From Christiangramia aestuarii (GTDB lineage Bacteria > Bacteroidota > Bacteroidia > Flavobacteriales > Flavobacteriaceae): a DNA stretch of 64,000 nucleotides. Below the pieces are notes generated by a model. It saw only the letters and a program-made list of their open reading frames with translations, was not told where the DNA came from and ran no database searches. Position 1 is the first letter of the stretch. Every line of letters begins with the position of its first letter. Positions 55,240-62,883 of this stretch are shown piece after piece. The stretch is from assembly GCF_009735585.1 (NCBI RefSeq), contig NZ_VJVW01000001.1, positions 543,698 through 607,697 of the forward strand, written 5' to 3'. The position numbers and the translations under genes are program-made.

Positions 55240-55363
55240 AAAGCCCATTGCGGGCAATTTTATGATGAGATTTTCAGCAGGCCGGTGACAATAAGCTATG
55301 AATTTGGCGTTTATACCTGTGATGCTGAAATAATTGAATACCTTGAAACAAACCAATAACCCC

Positions 55364-56047
55364 ATGTCTCAAACTGTTCTGGAACTAAAAAATGCCGCGA
55401 TCTATCAACGCGAAAGCCTTATATTATCTGAAGTTGATGTCACCGTAAACAAAGGTGATTTCGTCTACCTCATCGGGAAGACGGGAACAGGGAAAAGTAG
55501 TTTCATGAAAACCCTTTACGGGGACCTTCCTTTAACTGAAGGAGAAGGACATATTGTAGATTATAACCTGCGTACACTAAAGGAAAAAGATATTCCTTAC
55601 CTGAGAAGAAAACTGGGAGTGGTTTTCCAGGATTTCAAATTGCTTACCGACAGGAACATCAAAGACAACCTGCTTTTCGTTTTGAAGGCCACGGGCTGGA
55701 AGGATAAAAAAGCCATGGACTCCAAGATAGATGAGGTACTGGACAAGGTAGGCATGAAGACCAAGGGATTCAAATACCCTTACCAGCTATCTGGTGGTGA
55801 ACAACAAAGGGTTGCCATTGCCAGAGCACTGTTGAACGATCCAGAACTTATCCTGGCCGATGAGCCTACCGGAAACCTGGATCCGCAGACCTCGGTGGAA
55901 GTGATGGAAGTCCTGCAGGAGATAAGCAAGAACGGGAATACCATTCTAATGGCTACCCACGATTATGCCCTGCTATTAAAATATCCGTCCAAAACACTGA
56001 AATGCGACGGGCAGAGGGTTTTTGAGGTAGTTCAGAAATCTGTGTAG
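55364..56047 (+). CDS. ftsE: cell-division ABC ATPase FtsE
   Basis: 227 residues from the ATG at 55364 (MSQTVLELKNAAIY); ten further in-frame codons upstream start at a TTG and were rejected. Walker A is GKTGTGKSS (38-46), Q-loop VVFQDFKLL, signature LSGGEQQ (142-148) and Walker B ILADEP (163-168). FtsE with the membrane protein FtsX controls peptidoglycan hydrolases at the divisome. No ftsX is adjacent, as is common in Bacteroidota. The assignment to FtsE rather than LolD rests on the short length and FQDFKLL. Confidence 0.85.
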   Translation: MSQTVLELKNAAIYQRESLILSEVDVTVNKGDFVYLIGKTGTGKSSFMKTLYGDLPLTEGEGHIVDYNLRTLKEKDIPYLRRKLGVVFQDFKLLTDRNIKDNLLFVLKATGWKDKKAMDSKIDEVLDKVGMKTKGFKYPYQLSGGEQQRVAIARALLNDPELILADEPTGNLDPQTSVEVMEVLQEISKNGNTILMATHDYALLLKYPSKTLKCDGQRVFEVVQKSV

Positions 56048-56067
56048 GAAAAAAATCACTTGATTAC

Positions 56068-56200
56068 GTCAACCTGCCCCGAAGTTTCGGGAGTTTCAGG
56101 TTCTCCAATTTTATATTCGTTCAAAAAAGATGCTGAAATAAATTCAGCATGAAGGCATTCCCTATCAAACTTTCCTGAGGTTTCGCGAATTTCAGGGTCT
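56068..56200. repeat. intergenic dispersed repeat element, copy 2
   Basis: AACCTG/CAGGTT encloses a CCGAA/TTCGG stem. ATGCTGAA/TTCAGCAT with loop ATAAA follows at 56130-56150, then a third imperfect CCTGA/TCAGG pair. The core CTGAAATAAATTCAG is shared with the element at 44.5 kb. It fills most of the gap between ftsE and ppgK. Confidence 0.6.
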
Positions 56201-56277
56201 CCATCTTCATAAAGCTTTCAAAAATTCTTCCCTGGAAAATTCAATTTATTTAACTTGTAAGAACTACAATTAACCAA

Positions 56278-57024
56278 ATGGAAATACTGGGCATAGACAT
56301 AGGAGGATCGGGAATAAAAGGAGCTATCGTAAACCTGGAGACTGGGGAATTCGTTAGCGAAAAACACCGGATCCCGACCCCGAAATCCCGTAAACCAAAA
56401 GCCATCGCCAAAAGAGTAAATCAGATGGTAGAACATTTCAGCTACAAAGGTGTAGTTGGTTGTGGCTTTCCCACCATCATCAAAAAAGGATTCTGTAAGG
56501 ACGAAGGCAACCTGAGCAAAAAATGGGTTGGCATGAACGTGGAACACCTTTTTGAAAAGGCCACGGGATTGAATTTCACAGTTATTAACGATGCCGACGC
56601 TGCCGGCCTGGCCGAAGTGAATTACGGGGCTGGCAGAAATGAGGATGGTTTTACCTTAATGATCACGGTAGGTACGGGCCTGGGTAGCGGCGCTTATCTA
56701 AACCGGAGGCTGATCCCTAATTTTGAACTGGGACAAACTCCCTACCTTGGCTATGACAAGATCGAGGACTGGGCGGCTTCTTCAGTCAAGAAAAAAGAGG
56801 ACCTTACCTATAAGCAATGGGCCAAACGTTTCAACGTCTTTCTCAATTACACCCACCTCATCCTGAACCCTGATCTTATTCTGGTAGGCGGAGGAATTTC
56901 CAAACACTGGAACAAATATAAAGATTACCTAAATGTGAATACAGACCTCGCTCCCGCCGAATTAAGGAACAAATCGGGGATCATGGGTGCGGCACTCGCC
57001 GCGAAAATGAGAATGGATGTCTGA
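56278..57024 (+). CDS. ppgK: polyphosphate glucokinase (ROK family)
   Basis: 248 residues. It phosphorylates glucose with polyphosphate and/or ATP. The phosphate-1 motif GIDIGGSGIKGAIV opens the protein. VVGCGFPT follows, the catalytic aspartate lies in VINDADAAGLAEVNYGAG, and the phosphate-2 region is LMITVGTGLGSGAY. The compact length and these motifs match the PpgK branch of ROK kinases rather than the longer repressors. It is monocistronic, after a repeat element, and convergent with the YgjV-like gene. Confidence 0.92.
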   Translation: MEILGIDIGGSGIKGAIVNLETGEFVSEKHRIPTPKSRKPKAIAKRVNQMVEHFSYKGVVGCGFPTIIKKGFCKDEGNLSKKWVGMNVEHLFEKATGLNFTVINDADAAGLAEVNYGAGRNEDGFTLMITVGTGLGSGAYLNRRLIPNFELGQTPYLGYDKIEDWAASSVKKKEDLTYKQWAKRFNVFLNYTHLILNPDLILVGGGISKHWNKYKDYLNVNTDLAPAELRNKSGIMGAALAAKMRMDV

Positions 57025-57025
57025 T

Positions 57026-57271
57026 CTATGCCTCTGCAGGCTTTTTCTTATTGATGAACAGGTAATAAAAGTTCACGCAAACGATCACAAAGTTAGTGAT
57101 GATCACCGGCCATGAATCCAGCAGGAATCCGTAGACGATAAAGAACAAACAGCCAATACTGTTAAGATAACGCAGGGTAATGATGTTTCTCATAAAGAAA
57201 GAGATCCCCACAAAAAAGGAAGCCAGGTAACCTATCCATTCGGTAATAGTGATGCCTAAAATTTCAGTCAT
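57026..57271 (-). CDS. YgjV-like small membrane protein
   Basis: 81 residues with three membrane segments (about 10-26, 37-52 and 54-72) and a short basic tail. The pattern EWIGYLASFFVGISFFMRNI, then LRYLNSIGCLFFIVYG, resembles the YgjV/SWEET-like family of small inner-membrane proteins. The function is unknown. It lies downstream of typA beyond a terminator-like hairpin. One base separates its stop from the convergent ppgK stop. Confidence 0.7.
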   Translation of the reverse strand: MTEILGITITEWIGYLASFFVGISFFMRNIITLRYLNSIGCLFFIVYGFLLDSWPVIITNFVIVCVNFYYLFINKKKPAEA

Positions 57272-57292
57272 GATCTTATTTTATAGAATATA

Positions 57293-57320
57293 AAAAAGCC
57301 CGCCTTGCGGCAGGCTTTCC
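57293..57320 (-). terminator. terminator of typA
   Basis: AAAGCC-C-GCC pairs with GGC-A-GGCTTT, with one mismatch, around TTGC; on the minus strand a U-run follows. It lies between typA (stop at 57341) and the YgjV-like gene. Confidence 0.75.
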
Positions 57321-57340
57321 TTTAAAATTTATTTTCCAGC

Positions 57341-59143
57341 TTAAATAGCCTTAGCTCTTTTTCTTTCGTTTTCAGTAAGAAGAACTTTTCTAAGTCTCAG
57401 GTGGTTTGGCGTAACTTCCACATATTCATCTTTCTGAATATATTCCAGTGCCTCTTCCAGGGAGAACTTGATCGCAGGAACTATCTTCGCCTTGTCATCT
57501 GCTCCGGAAGAACGTACATTAGAAAGCTTCTTGGTTTTAGTGATATTCACTACCATATCATCCTGGCGCGAGTTCTCACCGATCACCTGACCCTCATAGA
57601 TATCCTCACCCGGATCTACGAAGAATTTACCTCTATCCTGAAGCTTATCTATAGAATAAGGAATCGCTTTTCCTTTTTCCATAGAAACCAGAGAACCGTT
57701 CTGTCTTTCTGGAATTCCTCCTTTAAGCGGCTGGTATTCTTTATACCTGTGAGCCATGATGGCCTCACCGGCTGTAGCGGTAAGCAACTGGTTTCTCAAC
57801 CCAATGATCCCTCTGGAAGGAATGATGAACTGTATGTTCATCCGGTCACCTTTAGCTTCCATGCTCAGCATCTCCCCTTTTCTCATGGTTACCATCTCTA
57901 CCGCCTTTCCTGAAACATCTTCCGGAAGGTCGATAGTAAGTTCTTCAACAGGCTCACACTTCACACCATCAATTTCCTTGATGATCACCTGTGGCTGCCC
58001 GATCTGAAGCTCGTATCCTTCTCTTCTCATAGTTTCGATAAGTACAGAAAGGTGAAGTACACCACGACCATAAACCATGAATTTATCAGCACTATCGGTC
58101 TCTTCAACACGAAGAGCAAGGTTCTTTTCAAGTTCCTTGTAAAGTCTTTCCTTGATATGTCTTGAGGTTACGAACTTTCCGTCTTTTCCGAAGAAAGGAG
58201 AATCGTTAATTGTGAAAAGCATACTCATGGTAGGCTCATCGATACGAATGGTCTTTAATCCTTCAGGATTTTCAAAATCGGCAACAGTATCACCAATTTC
58301 AAAACCTTCAAGACCTACGATGGCACAAATATCTCCTGCCTGTACTTCTTCAACTTTTCTACGCCCAAGGCCTTCGAAAGTATGTAATTCTTTAATTCTT
58401 GTTTTCTTAATGCTACCATCACGCTTCACCAAAGAAACCTGCTGATTTTCCTTCAGAATCCCTCTCTGCAGTCTACCAATCGCGATACGGCCGGTAAATG
58501 ATGAGAAATCCAAAGAAGTGATAAGCATTTGAGGAGTACCCTCGGTATCAACTTTAGGAGCAGGTATATGTTCAATTACCATATCCAGAAGCGGCTCGAT
58601 ATTTTCGGTCTGGTGTTTCCAGTCTTCGCTCATCCAGTTGTTCTTGGCCGAACCATATACAGTTGGGAAGTCCAGCTGCCATTCTTCAGCACCGAGTTCG
58701 AACATAAGGTCGAACACTTTCTCATGAACTTCTTCTGGAGTACAGTTTTCCTTATCTACTTTATTAACCACCACGCATGGCTTCAAACCAAGGTCTATAG
58801 CCTTCTGAAGTACAAAACGTGTTTGTGGCATAGGCCCTTCAAATGCATCTACCAAAAGTAATACACCATCGGCCATGTTCAATACTCGTTCTACCTCACC
58901 ACCAAAATCGGCGTGACCAGGAGTATCGATGATATTGATCTTGGTATCCTTATAGGTCACAGATACGTTCTTGGAGGTAATGGTGATCCCACGCTCTCTT
59001 TCAAGATCATTATTATCCAGGATAAGTTCACCCGTAGACTCGTTATCACGGAACAATTCACAGTGATGCATAATTTTATCAACCAGGGTAGTTTTCCCGT
59101 GGTCAACGTGTGCGATAATCGCGATATTTCTAATAGCTGTCAT
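57341..59143 (-). CDS. typA: ribosome-associated translational GTPase TypA/BipA
   Basis: 600 residues. The GTPase domain (about 1-195) has the P-loop [13 protein letters not shown], switch regions with [11 protein letters not shown] and [14 protein letters not shown], and NKVD. EF-Tu domain 2-like and EF-G domain III/V-like parts follow, then the BipA-specific C-terminal domain ([19 protein letters not shown]). TypA binds the ribosome and helps large-subunit assembly and stress growth. It is monocistronic with a -7 element 22 bases upstream. Confidence 0.97.
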   Translation of the reverse strand: MTAIRNIAIIAHVDHGKTTLVDKIMHHCELFRDNESTGELILDNNDLERERGITITSKNVSVTYKDTKINIIDTPGHADFGGEVERVLNMADGVLLLVDAFEGPMPQTRFVLQKAIDLGLKPCVVVNKVDKENCTPEEVHEKVFDLMFELGAEEWQLDFPTVYGSAKNNWMSEDWKHQTENIEPLLDMVIEHIPAPKVDTEGTPQMLITSLDFSSFTGRIAIGRLQRGILKENQQVSLVKRDGSIKKTRIKELHTFEGLGRRKVEEVQAGDICAIVGLEGFEIGDTVADFENPEGLKTIRIDEPTMSMLFTINDSPFFGKDGKFVTSRHIKERLYKELEKNLALRVEETDSADKFMVYGRGVLHLSVLIETMRREGYELQIGQPQVIIKEIDGVKCEPVEELTIDLPEDVSGKAVEMVTMRKGEMLSMEAKGDRMNIQFIIPSRGIIGLRNQLLTATAGEAIMAHRYKEYQPLKGGIPERQNGSLVSMEKGKAIPYSIDKLQDRGKFFVDPGEDIYEGQVIGENSRQDDMVVNITKTKKLSNVRSSGADDKAKIVPAIKFSLEEALEYIQKDEYVEVTPNHLRLRKVLLTENERKRAKAI

Positions 59144-59164
59144 GTAGCCTTATTTTTAAGGCTG

Positions 59165-59172
59165 CAAATGTA
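59165..59172 (-). promoter_or_regulatory. -7 element of typA
   Basis: Minus-strand TACATTTG, a perfect TAnnTTTG match, 22 bases before the typA ATG. No clear -33 TTG. Confidence 0.45.
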
Positions 59173-59452
59173 CAGCTATTTTTCGCGAATCCATCGTTGT
59201 TTTAAAAGATTTTAATTTATTGAAAATCAAGCTGTTTAATCCTATTTTTTCGGTTTGAAGAAATCTCAATTCACTGGAAAACAGATGAAATTGATCGAAA
59301 GCCCAAAATTGTCCTAAAAAAGTTAATGACCGAAGCAAAGCTTTTATTGGTTCTCAGTCCTACTTAACTGAAACGCAATCTGCTTAGGCCATGCTGGAAA
59401 TATCATCACTGTTAAAGCTGAAAAACAAGCCTGTTAAATGCTTTTAAAATTC

Positions 59453-59483
59453 TTGAAGCGACCTGGCAATTCCCCTAGTTTCG
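59453..59483 (+). promoter_or_regulatory. promoter of the CHRD-like lipoprotein gene
   Basis: TTG (59453-59455), a 20-base spacer and TAGTTTCG (59476-59483), one base off the TAnnTTTG consensus. The ATG follows 22 bases later. Confidence 0.45.
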
Positions 59484-59504
59484 AGCCTAAATAAAAGAAT
59501 TGTT

Positions 59505-60053
59505 ATGAAAATTATTAAAGGATTATTTTTATCGATGCTGGCTCTTGGAGCGGTAAGTTGTGATGATGACGATGACAACGAGAATGTAGTAGATCTTATG
59601 ACCTACGAAGCACAACTGGGTTCTATCAACGAATCTGGAGCAAGCGGAGTAGCCACGGTTTCTGTTCAGGACAATATGCTAACCGTAAATGTAATGGCCC
59701 AGGGAATGGTAGCCAACCAGGCCCACCCTCAGCATATCCACGGCCTTAGCAATGGTGAGAACGCTACCTGCCCTCCTGCCACTGCAGATGCAGATGAGGA
59801 TGGTATCATCACCATTCCAGAGGGTGCTCCATTTTATGGAGAAGTACTTCTACCTCTAGATGATTTTCCAATGGCCGATGCCGACGGAAACATCAACTAC
59901 GAAAAATCTTTCATGCTGGGCGAAAATGGTAACCCAACTGCCGAGGAACTTGGTGAGCTGGAAGATCGTGTGATCGTTCTTCACGGAATGAATAATAACG
60001 ACGAATATGTTGCTACTATTCCAGTTGCCTGTGGCGAGCTGGATGAAATGTAG
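59505..60053 (+). CDS. CHRD-like domain lipoprotein
   Basis: 182 residues. The signal ends ALGAVSC with Cys19 lipidated, followed by five aspartates. The mature part opens YEAQLGSINESGASGVATVS, and AHPQHIHG at about 72-79 matches the strand pattern and HIHG-type motif of CHRD domains. Two cysteines (ATCPP and VACGE) may form a disulfide, and RVIVLHGM recalls Cu/Zn superoxide dismutase, so a SodC-like fold is the main alternative. It is surface-exposed or periplasmic; the function is unknown. The gene is monocistronic with a terminator. Confidence 0.7.
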   Translation: MKIIKGLFLSMLALGAVSCDDDDDNENVVDLMTYEAQLGSINESGASGVATVSVQDNMLTVNVMAQGMVANQAHPQHIHGLSNGENATCPPATADADEDGIITIPEGAPFYGEVLLPLDDFPMADADGNINYEKSFMLGENGNPTAEELGELEDRVIVLHGMNNNDEYVATIPVACGELDEM

Positions 60054-60074
60054 AATATCCCAACAGGTTAAATT

Positions 60075-60102
60075 AAAAACCGCCTTTTCAGGCGGTTTTT
60101 TT
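60075..60102. terminator. bidirectional intrinsic terminator
   Basis: AAAAACCGCC pairs with GGCGGTTTTT around TTTTCA, between the CHRD-like and DinB-like convergent genes. Confidence 0.88.
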
Positions 60103-60110
60103 GTTTTATA

Positions 60111-60596
60111 TCAGGACTCGTCGGCCGATGGCCCGTAAGTTGCCGGAACCGAAATATCCAGTAATCGGAAATAAACTCCCAGCTGGGCCCGGTGATGCGG
60201 GAACTGGTTCATCACCATGGCCTGTAAAACATTGAACTTTGGCATTTCGAAAACAGTCTCGCCATCCCTGGTCATTCTCCAGGTGCGGTGAAACTCATCG
60301 TCGTCCTTGCGCAAAGAGGTTTCAGCCCCCGCGGTATTTTTCTTCAGTTCCTTAACAATATCTTCTACCTTATCAAAATCTGGCGCGGTATATCCTTTAA
60401 GGTCCAGCGACTCGGCCTCCATGGTACCGGTGATCCATGAAGGGATCTCGGCAAGATGATTGGCGATCTGCTTGATGGTCATAGATTTTTCATGAGGCTT
60501 CCATCCCATCTTATCCTCCGGAATCCTTTTCAAAAACTTTTCGGTTAAAGTTACTTCCTGCTGTAATTGGGGAATAAGGAATTCATGAATTTTCAT
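60111..60596 (-). CDS. DinB-family protein
   Basis: 161 residues forming a four-helix bundle of the DinB/YfiT type. Likely metal ligands are the histidine in QIANHLAEIPSW (about residue 47) and the pair in FPHHRAQLGVYFRLLD (about 134-149). The helix start EFLIPQLQQEV and GWKPHEKSMT are also typical. Members bind divalent metal, and some are thiol-dependent transferases; no activity can be inferred here. The gene is monocistronic and divergent from kdsA. Confidence 0.9.
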   Translation of the reverse strand: MKIHEFLIPQLQQEVTLTEKFLKRIPEDKMGWKPHEKSMTIKQIANHLAEIPSWITGTMEAESLDLKGYTAPDFDKVEDIVKELKKNTAGAETSLRKDDDEFHRTWRMTRDGETVFEMPKFNVLQAMVMNQFPHHRAQLGVYFRLLDISVPATYGPSADES

Positions 60597-60676
60597 AAGA
60601 CTATAATTAAATTAAACAAGACTCTAATTTACAGAAAATTACATTTTTAAGCCGAATTATTTCAGTTTCAGCTTAA

Positions 60677-60707
60677 TTGCAATGCGCCATTAATTCAGTT
60701 ATCTTTG
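60677..60707 (+). promoter_or_regulatory. canonical promoter of kdsA
   Basis: TTG (60677-60679), a 20-base spacer and TATCTTTG (60700-60707) match the Bacteroidota consensus. Transcription would start near 60714, about 11 bases before the ATG at 60725. Confidence 0.75.
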
Positions 60708-60724
60708 CGCCAAAATCATGAGAG

Positions 60725-61543
60725 ATGAAACTTGATAAAATTCCAAATATAAAACATACCGGCAGCGATAATTTCTTCCTTCTTTCGGGCCCCTGCGCTA
60801 TAGAAGGTGAGGATATGGCTTTGAGAATTGCTGAAAAGGTTGTTGCCATTACCGATAAACTGGAGATCCCTTACGTATTTAAAGGCTCCTTCAAAAAAGC
60901 CAACCGAAGCAGGATAGACAGCTTCACTGGAATTGGGGACGAAAAGGCCCTTAAGATACTAAGAAAGGTATCTGAAACTTTTGACATTCCCACGGTCACC
61001 GATATTCACGAGATCGACGATGCAAAAATGGCGGCTGAATATGTAGATGTACTGCAGATCCCGGCTTTCCTGGTGCGACAAACAGACCTTGTGGTGGCCG
61101 CGGCCGAAACCGGTAAAGTGGTGAACCTTAAAAAAGGCCAGTTTATGAGTCCTGAAGCCATGAAACATGCCGTAACCAAAGTGACCGACTGCAATAACGA
61201 ACAGGTGATGGTCACCGACCGTGGAACCATGTTCGGATACCAGGATCTTATCGTGGATTTCAGAGGGATTCCTACCATGAGGGAATTCGCCCCCACGGTG
61301 CTGGATGTCACCCATTCGCTTCAGCAACCCAACCAAAGCAGCGGGGTAACCGGCGGGCGACCAGATATGATCGAAACCATTGCCCGTGCCGGGGTTGTGA
61401 ACAAGGTAGACGGGTTGTTCATCGAGACACATTTTGATCCTGCAAATGCGAAGAGTGATGGCGCCAATATGCTGGATCTGGCACACCTGGAAAAATTACT
61501 GAGCAACCTGGTTGCAATTAGAAAAACGGTAAATTCCCTATAG
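60725..61543 (+). CDS. kdsA: 3-deoxy-8-phosphooctulonate synthase
   Basis: 272 residues. It condenses arabinose 5-phosphate and phosphoenolpyruvate to KDO 8-phosphate, a step toward the lipopolysaccharide core sugar. The start region has LLSGPCAIEGEDMALRIAE with the metal-site cysteine. FKGSFKKANRSRIDSFTG binds PEP, and the arabinose 5-phosphate region is VTDIHE. A later GGRPDMIETIARAGVV and IETHFDPANAKSDGANML complete the barrel. It is monocistronic with a promoter and terminator of its own. Confidence 0.97.
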   Translation: MKLDKIPNIKHTGSDNFFLLSGPCAIEGEDMALRIAEKVVAITDKLEIPYVFKGSFKKANRSRIDSFTGIGDEKALKILRKVSETFDIPTVTDIHEIDDAKMAAEYVDVLQIPAFLVRQTDLVVAAAETGKVVNLKKGQFMSPEAMKHAVTKVTDCNNEQVMVTDRGTMFGYQDLIVDFRGIPTMREFAPTVLDVTHSLQQPNQSSGVTGGRPDMIETIARAGVVNKVDGLFIETHFDPANAKSDGANMLDLAHLEKLLSNLVAIRKTVNSL

Positions 61544-61565
61544 AAAAATATCGAATTTAGCATTC

Positions 61566-61597
61566 AAGCCACCGCTCCCAACGGTGGCTTTTTTTAT
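61566..61597 (+). terminator. terminator of kdsA
   Basis: AAGCCACCG (61566-61574) pairs with CGGTGGCTT (61582-61590) around CTCCCAA, followed by a T-run. Confidence 0.88.
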
Positions 61598-61685
61598 TTA
61601 TTGTCTTAAGATACTCATAAAGAGTTTTCAAAAAGGATATTTGGTTCTATCTTTAAGGTTACAGCAAACCAATAATCCCTACACG

Positions 61686-62846
61686 ATGCTCAGAATCAAT
61701 ACTCTAGGCAGCTTGTACCTTTCCTTATTCTTTTTGGGGGTATTTAGCTTTTTATCAACGTCTAGTTTAACCGCCCAGGAAGAAGACAAATTAAAGCTTG
61801 ACATCGGCGGGGCTTTAAGATTTAATTACAACCTATCTTCCTGGAAGGAATCTCAGAAAGATCGTGGCGGAGATTTTGGTTATGATCTATTCAGAATAAA
61901 TGCGAGCGGTACCTACCAGGGAATATTTTTCGCTGCAGAATATCGATTCTACTCCGATTTTTTTGGAGGAGATTTCCTTAAAGAAGGAGTCGTGGGATAT
62001 AATTTCGATGAGAAAAGGACGATCGAGGTTGGTCTTGCCAAAGTCCCCTTCGGTAACGAGCGTTATAATTCCAATAACTTCTTTTTTAACCTTCCCTATT
62101 ATGTAGGCCTGGAGGACGACTATGATATGGGAGTCGTCTATACCTATTCTGGTGAAAGAATGGAATATCACTTCGCTTTTTTCAAGAATTCTGAAGAGCT
62201 AAGGTTTGGTAATACTACTGAAAATTCCAACAGCAGGTATGCCTATGATATTGTAGGAAGAAATAAGGAAACCAACCAGCTTAACGGGAAGATCATCTAC
62301 AAACCCGAAAGTTTCAAACAACATAAGATTGGCGCCTCTGTCCAATACGGGCAGATCTATAACCTGGACACCGAAGATACGGGGGATCGCTATGCCCTGG
62401 CAGTACATTATGATTACCAGACCGAAGACTGGATCGTTAAAGCACAGGCCCTTACTTCAGGGTTCAATCCTAAAAATGCTCCTGGAGAATCCAGAGACGT
62501 GATCCAGATGGGAGCCTTTGGAGCTCCTTACGAAGTAGCGGCAGATTTTGAGATATATAACCTGGGGGTTTCGAGGATCCTCGATATAGACACCAAACTT
62601 TTCAAACACATCGAGGTATATAATGATTTTGGTTATATGCATAAACGCAAGAAAGGCTTTGAAGATTCTTTCATGAACGTTACCGGCGTATTATTCAGCT
62701 CCGGCCCTATCTATTGCTTTATAGATTATGCCGCCGGGTATAACCATTCCTGGTTAGGAGGCGACTATGTAGATGATTTCTCTGTGGGTGATCCCGATGC
62801 AAAATGGGAAGCAAGATTCAATATCAATATCGGCTATTATTTCTAA
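61686..62846 (+). CDS. OprO/OprP-type porin, copy 1
   Basis: 386 residues from the ATG at 61686, where a signal peptide (ending about SLTAQ) begins; the open frame further upstream is hydrophobic noise over the kdsA terminator. The mature barrel opens LDIGGALRFNYNLSSWK and contains GGDFGYDLFRINASGTYQG, FRFYS/YRFYS-like strands and VGLAKVPFGNERYNSNNFF. It ends with an aromatic strand (FNINIGYYF). These features fit the phosphate-selective porin (OprO/OprP) family. Selectivity cannot be read here. It is followed 37 bases later by a close paralogue. Confidence 0.87.
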   Translation: MLRINTLGSLYLSLFFLGVFSFLSTSSLTAQEEDKLKLDIGGALRFNYNLSSWKESQKDRGGDFGYDLFRINASGTYQGIFFAAEYRFYSDFFGGDFLKEGVVGYNFDEKRTIEVGLAKVPFGNERYNSNNFFFNLPYYVGLEDDYDMGVVYTYSGERMEYHFAFFKNSEELRFGNTTENSNSRYAYDIVGRNKETNQLNGKIIYKPESFKQHKIGASVQYGQIYNLDTEDTGDRYALAVHYDYQTEDWIVKAQALTSGFNPKNAPGESRDVIQMGAFGAPYEVAADFEIYNLGVSRILDIDTKLFKHIEVYNDFGYMHKRKKGFEDSFMNVTGVLFSSGPIYCFIDYAAGYNHSWLGGDYVDDFSVGDPDAKWEARFNINIGYYF

Positions 62847-62883
62847 TTAACTGAAGAGTGAAAACCAGACGAAAACAAGGTGA

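Larger units (their letters stand above)
59144..59504. other. 361-base intergenic region between divergent typA and the CHRD-like lipoprotein gene
   Basis: AT-rich, with no believable reading frame on either strand. It holds the typA -7 element at 59165-59172 at its left end and the lipoprotein gene promoter at 59453-59483 at its right end. The middle shows no hairpin, repeat or RNA gene that I could support. Confidence 0.6.

Noticed and set aside
55243-55265. Short GCCC/GGGC hairpin before ftsE
   Set aside because: Only four base pairs and no consistent T-run; not distinguishable from chance.
55132-55359. 75-codon frame before ftsE starting at TTG
   Set aside because: No family signal, starts at a rare codon inside the TPR promoter region and overlaps the leader of ftsE; a frame of this size is also open on the other strand.
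61584-61685. Upstream extension of the first porin
   Set aside because: It runs across the kdsA terminator, and a clean signal peptide begins at the ATG at 61686.
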